Position numbers and translations under genes: made by a program. Positions 15,847 through 25,123 of a stretch of DNA of 64,000 bases are shown in pieces. Source of the stretch: ZC4RG36 sp964652205 (lineage in GTDB: Bacteria > Chloroflexota > Anaerolineae > Aggregatilineales > Phototrophicaceae); NCBI GenBank assembly GCA_964652205.1, contig CAZZAO010000003.1, positions 1 to 64,000 on the forward strand, given 5' to 3'. The notes beneath the pieces are model-generated. The model saw nothing but the letters and a program-made list of their open reading frames with translations, had not been told where the DNA came from and did not search any database. Position 1 is the stretch's first letter, and the number at the start of each line of letters is the position of its first letter.

Positions 15847-16222
15847 GATTGCCCTTCTTTCGTACTTGATTGATCGGGCGGCGTGAGCCGCGCCCGTGTC
15901 TGCTCAGTCCGGGCCATCGGGGCGCTGCTGGCCTGGCGCGCGTTCCAGCGCCGACTTCGCTGCGATGGGTATTCACAGACCAGTACGCAGGGTCAATGAC
16001 AGGAGTTGCAAAATCGTGTCATTCGTCATGACGGCTCAACTTATCGCCGCCGTTCTGACGAGATGACTCGCCACAGCCACCCTACGGCTGCCCTACGCCG
16101 ATGCGCCCGCCAAGCGCAGAGCGGGCAGGATAGACGCTCCACTCATCTCTGCTAGAATAAAGACGACGGGTTGAGGATGGAAGCTCACGCTTCATTCTCC
16201 GACCCAGGCGAGAAAGTGGAGC
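15847..16222. other. Intergenic region between divergent LiaF-like and PBP genes
   Basis: The 376 bases carry upstream regions of two divergent genes. A TAGAAT box at 16153-16158 lies about 65 bases before the PBP start and could be its -10, without a clear -35. No gene or RNA recognised. Confidence 0.35.
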
Positions 16223-19200
16223 ATGTCCCTTATGCCCGACCAGGAAAAAGACCCGCGTCCCGACAGCGATTTGCCGGAGAAGCCGCCTTTGAATCAGGCG
16301 CGGCCCGACGATTCCGACAACGCCGCCGATCTGCCCGACGAGCCGAAGCTCGCTGACGACGACACCGCCGATCTGGTGCTGCCGACCTATGGCGAGCCAG
16401 CCGTCAACGAAGAAGAACGCATCGCCGAGCTGGATCGCTTCGACCTGCCGACCATGCCCATCCCGCCGGAGTCGGAAGCGACCGACCCGAAGCGGACGCT
16501 TCCCGGCAGCGGCGGCTTCGACCCGAACCCCGATTTTGGCCGGGGCAAGTCGCCCGAACCGCAGGACGGCAACACCATCCCGCACATCGTCCCCTTCGAG
16601 TACACGATGGTTCACGTCCCCGGCGAGCAGCCGATCAAGCGCCAGCCGCCGCGCGCCGGGTACACCGAGGCGAACGCGCCTGCCGGGCCATCGGCGTTCA
16701 ATCAGCCGACCCTCGGCCCGACACGCTCGCCCTATGAACGCCCGCAGTACACCACGCCGCAGGCCCCGGCCCAGCCGCAGGCCCCGCTGCCGCGCCGCCG
16801 CCCCGGCACGAAAAAACGCCGGATTCTCGGCTGCTCGCCCGGCTGCCTGATGGTCATCGTCGGCCTGCTGGTCACGTTCTGCGGCGGCCTGACGCTAATT
16901 ACGCTGGTGCTGTCGGCCACGCTCGGCACGCGGTTAGAGCAGCAGCTTCAGGCGCAGGTCGCCAACGTCGATACCTATCAGAATTTCCAGAGCACTTTCT
17001 TCTACGACCGCAACGGTAAGCAGCTTTACGAAGCCTTCAACGAAGGCAAGCGCACCAACGTCAGCTATCAGGACTTCCCGCAAGACCTGATTAACGCCAC
17101 CGTCGCCACCGAGGACGACAGCTTCTGGACAAATCCCGGCATCGACGTGGCCTCGACCGCGCGCGCCTTTTTGCAGTACGTCAACATCGCAAAAGGCGAG
17201 AGCGGCGGCAGCACCATCACGCAGCAGCTTGTCCGTGGCGTGCTGTTCAATTACGAGTACCGCTCTGAGCGCAGCGTGCAGCGCAAGGTCGAGGAGATTA
17301 TGCTAGCGGTGCTGCTCAATCAGCGCCGGTCGAAACAAGACATCCTCACTATGTACCTGAACGAGATTTACTACGGCAACCTTGCCTATGGCGCGGAAGC
17401 CGCCGCGCAGACCTTCTTCGGCAAGAACGCCAGCCAACTGACGCTCGGCGAGTCGGCGCTGCTGGCCGGGCTGCCGCAAACGCCGTCGGAACTCGATCCG
17501 CTCAACCCTGACCCGAACACGCAGGCGGCGGTGCAGGCTCGCTGGCGGCTGGTGCTCGACCGGATGGTGCGGCTGCATTACATCACCGACGCGCAGCGCA
17601 ATCAGGCGCTGACTGCCGGGCTGACCTTCTCGCCGCCCGACGCGCCGCTCAACGCGCCCCATTTCACCGTCTACGCGCAGCAGGAAATGCAATCGCTGCT
17701 GGCGAGCCTCGGCTACACGCCGCAGGACATCGCTACCGGCGGCCTCAAGGTCTATACGACCGTTGACCTGAACCTCAACGATCTGGCCCAGCAGGCCGCC
17801 CGCGACCAGATTTCCAGGCTGACGGCCAACAACGTCAGCAACGCGGCGGTGCTGGTGCTTAAGCCGGGAACCGGCGAGATCATGGCGATGATCGGCAGCG
17901 TCGATTACAACAACGATGCCATCGACGGCAAGGTGAACGTGACGACTGCGCTGCGCCAGCCGGGCAGCACCATGAAAGCCTTCACCTATTCGGCGGCGAT
18001 GGAACGCGGGACGCTGACGCCGGAAAGTATCCTCTGGGACACGCCGACCGACATCAACGGTTACAGGCCGGTCGATTACGACGGCACCTACCACGGGCCA
18101 ATGCGGATGCGAACGGCCCTCGCCAACAGTATCAACATCGCTGCGGTGCAGGCGCTCCGGCAAACCGGCGTCGATTACCTGCTGGCCTATATGCAGCGTT
18201 TCGGTGTCGAAAGTCTGGGCAGCGACGCCAGCAAGTATGGCCTGTCGCTGACGCTCGGCGGCGGCGAAATCACGCTGCTCGAACTGACGCGCGGCTACAG
18301 CGTCTTCGCCAATCAGGGCGCGCTCGTGCCGACGACCTCGATCCTGTGCATCGTCAACAGCAAGGACGAAATCCTTTACCAGTACGAGAATAGCTGCCCC
18401 AATGGCACGCCGACCAGCAGGACGGTCAGCCGCGCCGGTTACGGCAAGACGGTGCTTGACCCGCGCATCTCCTACATCATCACCGACATCCTCGGCGACA
18501 ACGTCGCCCGCAGCATGGCGATGGGCGCAAACAGCCCGCTCAACACCGGCAGCCTGCAAACCTCGGTCAAGACCGGCACGACGAACGATTTCAAGGATAA
18601 CTGGACGGTCGGCTACACCCGCAACGTCGCGGTCGGCGTCTGGGCGGGCAACAGCAATGGCGCGCCGATGGTCAACTCGTCCGGCCTGACCGGCGCAGCC
18701 CCGATCTGGCACAGCGTCATCACGGCGATCTATGCCAACTCGTCGCTGCTGGATGAATTCGCTATCGACGGCCAGCTTCAGGCTGACCGGCCCGATCAGC
18801 CGCAGGGGATGAGCCTGCATCAGATGTGCGACCTCAACTCAATCAAGGAGCCATCGACCGACTGCTCGGCGACCGTCCGTGATTGGCTGCTCGACGGCCC
18901 GGCAGGAGTCCCCGACCAGAACGGTAATCTCCAGTTCCCGCAGCAGCAGGCCCAGCCGCCCGACCAGCCGCCGCCAACTGGCCCGTGGCTGCGCGTGATC
19001 GAGCCGGGGATTTATAAAGTCACCGTCCACCCGATTCCACCGGACGTCGCCAGCCAGATTCAGTTCAATGTCCAGCCCGGCCAGCAGCAGCCGCTGCCGC
19101 CGCTCTACTGTCAGGTTCCGGTCGAAGCCATTCCGAGCGATCCGAGCGCCAGAGATCAGATTTTCATCGGCCCGCCGCCGGACGCGCAGGACGCCATCAA

Positions 19201-19603
19201 GGCCGAGCAGTGGGCGCGCAGCGCCGGGATCGCCTTCCTGCCCTCGATTGCCTGCGACGGCACACTGCTCTCGATCACCAGCGGCAGCAGCCCGATTGTC
19301 ATCACCGCTGTCATCAGCTCGCCGACGCCGAATCAGGTCATGCCGTCAACCGGCTTCCCGATCCTCGGCACGGCAGAATTCGGCCAGAATCAGGCCAGCT
19401 ACTATAAGGTCGAGATCACCGGCGGTCAGTTCGGCGACCAGTGGTTAACTATCGGCAGCACGCATCCCAACAGCGTCGTCAACAACCAGTTGGAGTTCGT
19501 GCAGGGCTTGCAGCCAGGCAACTACACGATTCAGTTGATTGTCGTCGGCCTCGACGGCAACTACGTCCAGTCGCCGTATCAGGTTCCGTTCACGGTGCAG
19601 TAA
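16223..19603 (+). CDS. Class A penicillin-binding protein (transglycosylase/transpeptidase)
   Basis: 1126 aa. Residues 1-205 are an acidic, Pro-rich, probably disordered cytoplasmic region ending RRRPGTKKRR, then one membrane helix (about 207-232). GT51 transglycosylase about 260-440 (catalytic Glu in ATEDDSFW near 297; GGSTITQQLVRG). Transpeptidase about 520-830 with GSTMK (S582, K585), SIN (S636-N638) and KTG (K783-G785) all intact. A long C-terminal part includes a Pro/Gln-rich linker and an Ig-like domain (about 1030-1126). It polymerises and crosslinks peptidoglycan on the outer face of the membrane. The N-terminal tail is much longer than usual. Starts at 16223 or 16232 are both possible; the GGAG at 16217 fits the latter slightly better. 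Confidence 0.95.
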   Translation: MSLMPDQEKDPRPDSDLPEKPPLNQARPDDSDNAADLPDEPKLADDDTADLVLPTYGEPAVNEEERIAELDRFDLPTMPIPPESEATDPKRTLPGSGGFDPNPDFGRGKSPEPQDGNTIPHIVPFEYTMVHVPGEQPIKRQPPRAGYTEANAPAGPSAFNQPTLGPTRSPYERPQYTTPQAPAQPQAPLPRRRPGTKKRRILGCSPGCLMVIVGLLVTFCGGLTLITLVLSATLGTRLEQQLQAQVANVDTYQNFQSTFFYDRNGKQLYEAFNEGKRTNVSYQDFPQDLINATVATEDDSFWTNPGIDVASTARAFLQYVNIAKGESGGSTITQQLVRGVLFNYEYRSERSVQRKVEEIMLAVLLNQRRSKQDILTMYLNEIYYGNLAYGAEAAAQTFFGKNASQLTLGESALLAGLPQTPSELDPLNPDPNTQAAVQARWRLVLDRMVRLHYITDAQRNQALTAGLTFSPPDAPLNAPHFTVYAQQEMQSLLASLGYTPQDIATGGLKVYTTVDLNLNDLAQQAARDQISRLTANNVSNAAVLVLKPGTGEIMAMIGSVDYNNDAIDGKVNVTTALRQPGSTMKAFTYSAAMERGTLTPESILWDTPTDINGYRPVDYDGTYHGPMRMRTALANSINIAAVQALRQTGVDYLLAYMQRFGVESLGSDASKYGLSLTLGGGEITLLELTRGYSVFANQGALVPTTSILCIVNSKDEILYQYENSCPNGTPTSRTVSRAGYGKTVLDPRISYIITDILGDNVARSMAMGANSPLNTGSLQTSVKTGTTNDFKDNWTVGYTRNVAVGVWAGNSNGAPMVNSSGLTGAAPIWHSVITAIYANSSLLDEFAIDGQLQADRPDQPQGMSLHQMCDLNSIKEPSTDCSATVRDWLLDGPAGVPDQNGNLQFPQQQAQPPDQPPPTGPWLRVIEPGIYKVTVHPIPPDVASQIQFNVQPGQQQPLPPLYCQVPVEAIPSDPSARDQIFIGPPPDAQDAIKAEQWARSAGIAFLPSIACDGTLLSITSGSSPIVITAVISSPTPNQVMPSTGFPILGTAEFGQNQASYYKVEITGGQFGDQWLTIGSTHPNSVVNNQLEFVQGLQPGNYTIQLIVVGLDGNYVQSPYQVPFTVQ

Positions 19604-19840
19604 AAGGAGAACCGAGAACCGAGACAAGGCTAAGTTTTCTCTCGCTATGCGGTCAAGCCACAGTCCGCAGCATTGATCGGTGGGCTTTTACTTTTCTCGG
19701 TTCTACGTCTCCGATAGGTTGTGATTCGATGAGACCTGGCCGCGCGCACTCCCCCGACGCCACCGCTCTAATGTAGAATGCTGGCAGATCGTCACGCGGA
19801 ATCGCTGCTGTTCTAATAGAGACCGAGGGGAATCAGGGCC

Positions 19841-20173
19841 ATGACCATCACTTACGACGACTTCGAGAAGGTCGATATCCGCGTTGGCGAGATTATGGAG
19901 GTGCTGGACTTCCCCAAAGCCCGCAACCCGTCGTACCAGATTCTCATCGATTTCGGCGCTGAGATCGGCGAGCGCTGGTCGAGCGCCCAACTCACCCACT
20001 ATTTCAAAGAAGAGCTGGTCGGCAGACAGGTGATCGCGGTCGTCAATTTCGAGCCGAAGAACATCGCCGGGTTCCTGTCCGAATGCCTGATCCTCGGCGT
20101 GCCGATGGACGACGGCCAGGTATCGCTGCTCACCCCGACGAAGCTCGCTACCCTCGGCGGGAAAATGTTCTAG
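19841..20173 (+). CDS. CsaA/YgjH-like tRNA-binding domain protein
   Basis: 110 aa, a stand-alone EMAPII-type OB-fold tRNA-binding protein as in CsaA and YgjH. Signatures are FEKVDIRVGEIMEV at the start, then FPKARNPSYQILIDFG, SSAQLTHYF, VNFEPKNIAGFLSECLILG and a C-terminal VSLLTPTKL. Members dimerise and bind tRNA or act as export-related chaperones; the actual role here is unknown. The 237 bases upstream (19604-19840) contain an imperfect inverted repeat (AGAACCGAGAA near 19608 and TTCTCGGTTCT near 19695) but no other gene. Ended by a terminator made from duplicated dtxR sequence. Confidence 0.88.
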   Translation: MTITYDDFEKVDIRVGEIMEVLDFPKARNPSYQILIDFGAEIGERWSSAQLTHYFKEELVGRQVIAVVNFEPKNIAGFLSECLILGVPMDDGQVSLLTPTKLATLGGKMF

Positions 20174-20184
20174 CGGGTTACTCC

Positions 20185-20279
20185 AGTACGCGGACACGAA
20201 GCTGTTCGGCGAGGGTGTGGCCGATGATGCGGCACTCATTGCCGAGCCGAAGCTGAATCGGGCCGTTGAACGGCCCGAT
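20185..20279 (-). pseudogene. Duplicated 3' fragment of the dtxR-type gene
   Basis: 95 bases identical at 92 positions to 20976-21070, which encode the last about 31 residues of the DtxR-type regulator. The copy has the same orientation but no start codon, so it cannot make a regulator. Its end, ATCGGGCCGTTGAACGGCCCGAT, has become a perfect palindrome through one C for G change relative to the source. Confidence 0.9.
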
Positions 20280-20283
20280 TTTT
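20256..20283 (+). terminator. Intrinsic terminator of the csaA-like gene, derived from dtxR sequence
   Basis: Stem AATCGGGCCG (20256-20265) with CGGCCCGATT (20271-20280), loop TTGAA, followed by TTT. It lies inside the duplicated dtxR fragment. The source copy (21047-21071) has one mismatch in the stem and no T run. Confidence 0.85.
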
Positions 20284-20302
20284 GTGTGTTTTAGCAGATT
20301 TT

Positions 20303-20794
20303 CTACAGCCGATGCGAGAGCACCCTGAGCACGTGAGTAACCAGATGCTCCGGCGGCACATTGTGGATAATGGCAAGCTGCTTCATCATCTCGCCGTTGT
20401 CGAACACGCTGTTGGCACTCTGAATCCGACCGTCGATGACGCTGGCGATCAGCATCCCGGTCACTGAGATGTGCTGGCCGGACGGCCCCAACTCAAGGAA
20501 CTGACCGGTATGCGTCCCGGAGAAGGTATACTGCACCGCCACTTTGTCGTCCTCGGCCAGAATATTATCGACGGTAAAATGAATATCGGGGAAGCCGGTG
20601 CGAAAGAGCATCACCCGGCGCTTGAGGCCGTCACGACCCAGTGTTTGCCCGTGCGCGCTGGCCGAACCATCGGTCTGGACGGGCGCGTCGAGGACGTAAT
20701 AGTCGCCGTAGATCTCGTCAACGACGTCGAGCTTGCCTTGATTGAGCACTTCATCGAAATGGCGGCGCAAAAGGGCCTTGTTCGCCTCAGACAT
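20303..20794 (-). CDS. Ester-cyclase / SnoaL-like protein
   Basis: 163 aa, NTF2-like fold of the ester cyclase (SnoaL-like polyketide cyclase) family: NKALLRRHFDEVLNQGKLDVVDEIY, then GRDGLKRRVMLFRTGFPDIHFTVDNILAEDDKV, then VAVQYTFSGTHTG. AGGAG lies 5 bases before the ATG. Members are small cytoplasmic proteins, and most have no known substrate. It sits alone between the duplicated dtxR fragment and the intact dtxR gene. Confidence 0.85.
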   Translation of the reverse strand: MSEANKALLRRHFDEVLNQGKLDVVDEIYGDYYVLDAPVQTDGSASAHGQTLGRDGLKRRVMLFRTGFPDIHFTVDNILAEDDKVAVQYTFSGTHTGQFLELGPSGQHISVTGMLIASVIDGRIQSANSVFDNGEMMKQLAIIHNVPPEHLVTHVLRVLSHRL

Positions 20795-20962
20795 GGGGAC
20801 TCCTGATCGCTACGCTGCTGGCGGTATGAACACTGTCTCAGATCAAACTCAGGCGGGGCAGTTCATTGTACCACCCTGCCCGCCCCGAAACAGGAAGCTT
20901 TCAATAAGGGATCGCAACTGTTTTAGGCGCAATACAAGCTTGTGGCTGTCTGGAAGCAGGTA

Positions 20963-21661
20963 TCAAGTCTGATCGAGTACGCGGACACGAAGCTGTTCGG
21001 CGAGGGTGTGGCCGATGATGCGGTACTCATTGCCGAGTCGAAGCTGAATCGGGCCGTTGAACGGCGCGATGTTCAGTAATTCGAGGTGAACGTCGGGGAC
21101 GAGGTGCAGCGCCGCCAGATATTCAAGCCGGTCGGACTCACGCGTGCGGACGCGCGTCAGTTCCAGCGGCGTCTTGAGCGGCGCGCTCAACAGCGGCAGA
21201 TCGTGCAGGTCGGGTAAGTTGCCGTCAGCGTCGGGGATCGGCTCACCGTGCGGGCAGCGCGTCGGGTTGCCCGCCATCTGCGCCATGCGCTCGGCGATGG
21301 TATCGCTCAGGGCGCGGCTGATCTGATTGGCCTCGTCGTGAACTTCATGCCACTTGAAGTCCATCACCTTGACCAGAAACGCCTCGACGATCCGGTGACG
21401 GCGCAGGAACTTGAGCGCCTCGCGCGTTCCGGCTTCAGTCAGGCGGATGCCCTGATACGGCTCATGATTGAGCAGGCCGAGTTCCTTGAGCCGCGTCACC
21501 ATGCGATTGACGGCAGGCGCGCTGACGTCGAGCAGGTCAGCCAGCGCCGAGGTGCTGACGAACGTCGAGGCATCGCTCTGGCGGTCGCTCAGGCGATAAA
21601 TTTCCGCGAGATAGTCGCGCATGGTGGGGCTGAGGTCGTCGGTTATCGAGGGATCGGCCAT
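20963..21661 (-). CDS. DtxR/MntR-family metal-dependent repressor
   Basis: 232 aa. An N-terminal winged helix (about 10-70: DYLAEIYRLS, then VSTSALADLLDVSAPAVNRMV) is followed by a metal-binding/dimerisation domain with HEVHDEANQISRALSD and CPHGEPIPD, and a C-terminal FeoA/SH3-like domain (about 155-232). It senses Fe2+ or Mn2+ and represses uptake genes; the metal cannot be decided. Follows the metallophosphoesterase gene by 21 bases on the same strand, so the two are probably one operon. The last 95 coding bases are duplicated 0.8 kb away. Confidence 0.92.
   Translation of the reverse strand: MADPSITDDLSPTMRDYLAEIYRLSDRQSDASTFVSTSALADLLDVSAPAVNRMVTRLKELGLLNHEPYQGIRLTEAGTREALKFLRRHRIVEAFLVKVMDFKWHEVHDEANQISRALSDTIAERMAQMAGNPTRCPHGEPIPDADGNLPDLHDLPLLSAPLKTPLELTRVRTRESDRLEYLAALHLVPDVHLELLNIAPFNGPIQLRLGNEYRIIGHTLAEQLRVRVLDQT
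20976..21070 (-). repeat. Source copy of the 95-bp dtxR tail repeat
   Basis: The 3' coding end of the DtxR-type gene. Direct repeat partner of 20185-20279 with three mismatches. Confidence 0.9.
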
Positions 21662-21682
21662 GCGGCGTGGGCGCTCCCGGCT

Positions 21683-22414
21683 TTACCAGCCGTGTTCGAG
21701 CCGGGCGATCAGACGCTCCGGCAGGTCATAACGGCGCATCCGCCGCTGAACGGCGGGGATATCATACGGGACGCGGCGATGCTCCCAGACGTTGGTTTCG
21801 ACGTCGAGCAGCGCATAGGCCGCTTCCGGGTTGGCATCGCGCGGCTGACCGACGCTGCCGGGATTGATGATCTGCCGCCGCCCGTTCAACTGGCGCTGAT
21901 AGCGATAATGCGGCGCGATAGCGGCTGTCTCGCCCTGCTCATTGAGCAGCTCGTAAATCACCGGCTGATGGGTGTGGCCGACGAGGCAGTACGGCGTCTC
22001 GAAGTGGCTGAAATTGAGCGCGGCGATCAGCGGCTCGAGGATATATTCCCAGACCGGTTCGCGCGGACTTCCATGAGCCAGCGTATAATCGCCGATGACG
22101 AAGGTCGTCGGCAGCGCTTCGAGGTAAGCGGTGTTCTCCGGCTTGAGCGTCTCGCTCGTCCAGTTGACCGCCTTGCGGGCGTCGTGGTTGAAGGTGCGAA
22201 TGTCGAGCCGACCGAGCGCCGCCCAGTCGTGGTTCCCGGCGAGGCACAGGTGCGGCAGCGTCTTGAGCAGCTCGACCGACTCGTTCGGGTCAGGCCCGTA
22301 GCCAACGACATCGCCGAGACACCAGACGTAGTCCCACTGCCCTTTAGCATCCTTAAGAACCGTCTCAAAGGCAGTTAGATTGGCGTGAATATCGGAGATA
22401 ATGAGGACGCGCAT
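21683..22414 (-). CDS. Metallophosphoesterase, YfcE/calcineurin-like
   Basis: 243 aa from the ATG at 22414, with GAAGG 9 bases upstream; a GTG at 22429 is an alternative. All calcineurin-type motifs are present: DIHAN, GDVVGYGPDP, GNHDW, HGSPREP and GHTHQP near the middle, coordinating two metal ions. It hydrolyses phosphodiesters or phosphomonoesters; the substrate is unknown. First gene of a probable pair with the DtxR-type regulator, which suggests a link with metal supply (the enzyme needs Mn or Fe), though this is inference. Confidence 0.9.
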   Translation of the reverse strand: MRVLIISDIHANLTAFETVLKDAKGQWDYVWCLGDVVGYGPDPNESVELLKTLPHLCLAGNHDWAALGRLDIRTFNHDARKAVNWTSETLKPENTAYLEALPTTFVIGDYTLAHGSPREPVWEYILEPLIAALNFSHFETPYCLVGHTHQPVIYELLNEQGETAAIAPHYRYQRQLNGRRQIINPGSVGQPRDANPEAAYALLDVETNVWEHRRVPYDIPAVQRRMRRYDLPERLIARLEHGW

Positions 22415-22455
22415 CCGGGCGACCTTCACTGCGGTAGATAACAGGACGTAATCTT

Positions 22456-23070
22456 TTGCATGATAACATGCTTTCAGCCCACTTGCGAATTAAGAGCCGT
22501 CCGGCGCAACTGTTTTTGAGCGTGATTCTGGCGCTGACAGCCTGCGCTCCCGCCGCGCCCTCAGCCACGCCGACGCAGGAGATCGCCCCGGTTTCGACCG
22601 CCGTCGTCGGCACGGCAGAAGCTGCGGCGACGACAGTGACCGGCACGCCAGCCATCTCGCCCACGCCGACCGTCTCGCCTTACCCGTGGACGGACGCCAG
22701 CGCCCTCATGAGCGGGCTGTGCTTCGAGTCGGTCGATGACGCGGCGGGCAAGGTCTACGTGCTGCGCAGCGCCGACGAACTGGCCCACTTCTACGATCTG
22801 GCCGATCACAGCAGGCTCTGCCGCCAGCCGGTCGGTCGCGGGCAGTTCGATTTCGACGGCGGCAGGATTCTGGCCGGGCTGTGGAGCAAGGGGACGGGCT
22901 GTAGCGCGCATCACGAGGTCGATGACGTTCGCCGCGACGACACCGCGCGGACGCTGTTCATCTTCCTGCGCTTCGTCACCGAAGGCAACTGCACCTACGA
23001 ACTGGTACGCCCGTTCTGGATCGCGCTCGGCGGCCTGAATCAGTACGACATACAGATCGTCGTCAGCTAG
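22456..23070 (+). CDS. Putative lipoprotein
   Basis: 204 aa from a TTG with AGGA 9 bases upstream; an ATG at 22468 is the alternative. A basic N-terminus and hydrophobic core end in a lipobox LTAC, so the Cys (residue 30) is probably lipidated. A Thr/Pro/Ala-rich linker (about 31-75) leads to a compact domain containing four Cys (CFES, CRQP, GCSAH, NCTY), likely two disulfides. No family recognised. It diverges from the metallophosphoesterase gene, and its stop runs 8 bases into the end of the convergent glycosyltransferase gene. Confidence 0.7.
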   Translation: MHDNMLSAHLRIKSRPAQLFLSVILALTACAPAAPSATPTQEIAPVSTAVVGTAEAAATTVTGTPAISPTPTVSPYPWTDASALMSGLCFESVDDAAGKVYVLRSADELAHFYDLADHSRLCRQPVGRGQFDFDGGRILAGLWSKGTGCSAHHEVDDVRRDDTARTLFIFLRFVTEGNCTYELVRPFWIALGGLNQYDIQIVVS

Positions 23071-25054
23071 CCGCTGGCGCTGCCGGAATCAGCCGATAAA
23101 GCACGGCGTCACCGGCGTCATAGACGGCGGTCACATCGGCTATCTGTTCCGGTTTCCAGGAGAGAGAGCGCCAGAGCGTCTTCAGTTTTCCGACTTTAGC
23201 GGTCGCCACCATCACGACGTAAAACGGCCTGTCAGGCAGAGGCGTTTTCCGGCCCACGTGAGCGAGGTTGATGTGGTAGATCAGGCCGTACAGATCCATC
23301 GACATGCAGTAATTGGCGCAGACAATCTGATCTCCGTCATGGAGATTCTCCTGAACATAACGGAACACGGCTTCAGTCCCAGCGGCGCTGCCTGGCCCGC
23401 TCGCCACCTGAATGGAGTTCGAGCGCATTTCGCCGACCGCCAGCACCAGCGCAATCGCCACCGCCAGCGGCAGCAGCACGCGCAGGGAAGGCCGCGTGAA
23501 GCGGCGAGCGACCCAATCGAGCAGATAAATCAGCCCTGCGATGGCCGTCATCAGCAGCACGGGATACAGATAGACCCAGAAGCGCTCGAATGTCGCCACA
23601 AACTGGATGAAGAATACGACAGGCAGCCATAGAACAGCGCCGCTGTACCAGGCGACGCGATAGCGCGACACGCGGGAATGGGCGGCGACGCCGATCCCGA
23701 AGCCGATGACCAGCAGCCCGAACAGCCAGGGTGACAGATCACGCTGCAAGTTATGCCAGACAATCACCAGTTCGGTACGGAAATAGAAAATGAACTCATA
23801 CCAGCCAATCGGCTCAGTCACTTTAAACCGCGTATCGAGCTTCTGGGCTTCAAGAATGTGGAGCAGCGCCGGGGTATAAAGCACGAGCGTCAGCAGCGCG
23901 GCGGCAACAATACCCAGAAACAGGTTGCGCAGGGGTCGCCAGAATGGCTGCTCCGGGGCGGCGTTGATATACGTCAGGGCGAGCCAGACGATCACGATCC
24001 CAATCGGGAAAATCATAATCGGGATCGTTGCCACACCCAGCGCGCTGAAGACGGCGAACAACGTCCAGCGCAGCGCCGTCTGGCGATGCGCCAGCAGGGA
24101 AGCCAGCAGCAGCAGGATCAGGAAATCGAGCGTAATCAGGCTGTAGCCGCGCGCATAGGCGGAATATTCGACCATCCACGAGGCAGCCGACGCAACAGCC
24201 GCCGCGATCAGCCCGACGCGCAGGCTGTAAAACCGCCGTCCGGCGGCGAAGGTAAACGGGACGATCAGGATGCCGGCAAAATAGGCGGGCAGGCGCATCG
24301 TCCACGGATAAAGTCCAAAAATTGACGTGGAAAAATGGACGAGAACGGTGTGAAAAATGTGGTTGTTGGTCGAGTCATAATGGCTGATGACGTCCGTCAA
24401 GGGCAGTGAAGCGAAGTTGATATAGTTCGTACTTTCGTCGTAGCGCAGGGATTTGGGCAGAAAGTAGGTGCGAACCAGCGCGCCGACCAGCACAATCGCA
24501 ATCATCGTGAACAGGACGGCGTTCCGGGTGCGCGCGTCGGAGATCGCGGGGCTGCGCTTCGGCAGCATTAAGTCCAGACGGCGCGCCAGTCGGGTCGAAT
24601 GAATCCAGCGCAGGAAACGATCTGGCGCGCCGCTGACGACAACTGCCAGCCCGAACAGAAAAACGGCGATGACCAGCGCGATCCGTATTGCCATGCTGTC
24701 GAACCGAATTTGCTTGTGGATGGTATAGGTTTCGGCTGCGCCATCGCGGAAAGTGACATCCAGCCGGGCCACTGCGGCGCACGATTCCCGGCTGCCCTGG
24801 CCGACCATCGGATCGCCGTCAACTTCAACCGTGCTGATGTTTTCGACGTTCCATGACACCTGCACGCACTCGGAATCAACCAGCACCGTGGTATCGTCAG
24901 CGGAAAAGTTCACCGTCCCGCCATGTTCAGTCGCCGTCACGCTGCCTGGCACTGTTGAGAAGACCGGCACAAAAACAATCGCGGCCAGAATCAGCAAAGT
25001 CACCGCCAGCAGCGCCGCCAACAGCAGTCGATTGATCCGCAAAATTCGCATCAT
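23063..25054 (-). CDS. GT39-type membrane glycosyltransferase with an extracytoplasmic N-terminal domain
   Basis: 663 aa from the ATG at 25054 (a second ATG follows at once; a TTG at 25063 is also in frame). After a first helix (about 10-32) comes a soluble segment (about 35-115; VSWNVENISTVEVDG, with two Cys) and then the multi-helix GT39/PMT_2 core. LRYDESTNY carries the acidic DE pair of the first extracytoplasmic loop, and YSAYARGYSL is the second hallmark. Such enzymes move sugars from polyprenyl-phosphate carriers to lipids or proteins outside the membrane. Last gene of a five-gene minus-strand run, 60 bases after its neighbour. It is a different subfamily: it lacks the C-terminal beta-sandwich of the other four. 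Confidence 0.85.
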   Translation of the reverse strand: MMRILRINRLLLAALLAVTLLILAAIVFVPVFSTVPGSVTATEHGGTVNFSADDTTVLVDSECVQVSWNVENISTVEVDGDPMVGQGSRESCAAVARLDVTFRDGAAETYTIHKQIRFDSMAIRIALVIAVFLFGLAVVVSGAPDRFLRWIHSTRLARRLDLMLPKRSPAISDARTRNAVLFTMIAIVLVGALVRTYFLPKSLRYDESTNYINFASLPLTDVISHYDSTNNHIFHTVLVHFSTSIFGLYPWTMRLPAYFAGILIVPFTFAAGRRFYSLRVGLIAAAVASAASWMVEYSAYARGYSLITLDFLILLLLASLLAHRQTALRWTLFAVFSALGVATIPIMIFPIGIVIVWLALTYINAAPEQPFWRPLRNLFLGIVAAALLTLVLYTPALLHILEAQKLDTRFKVTEPIGWYEFIFYFRTELVIVWHNLQRDLSPWLFGLLVIGFGIGVAAHSRVSRYRVAWYSGAVLWLPVVFFIQFVATFERFWVYLYPVLLMTAIAGLIYLLDWVARRFTRPSLRVLLPLAVAIALVLAVGEMRSNSIQVASGPGSAAGTEAVFRYVQENLHDGDQIVCANYCMSMDLYGLIYHINLAHVGRKTPLPDRPFYVVMVATAKVGKLKTLWRSLSWKPEQIADVTAVYDAGDAVLYRLIPAAPAAS

Positions 25055-25123
25055 CCCAGTCAACCTGTCAGCTTCACCTGCTCAAAAGAACAAAAATTCA
25101 GAACTCGGATCGCGCCAGCCGCC

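Noticed and set aside
17303..18820. 505-codon open frame antisense to the PBP gene
   Set aside because: Antisense of the conserved transpeptidase; composition is not protein-like.
20303..20794. Ester-cyclase-like gene as a fourth member of the NTF2 set in the molybdenum operon
   Set aside because: It has the same broad fold but a different motif pattern (GRDGLKRRV, FPDIHF) and lies 27 kb away.
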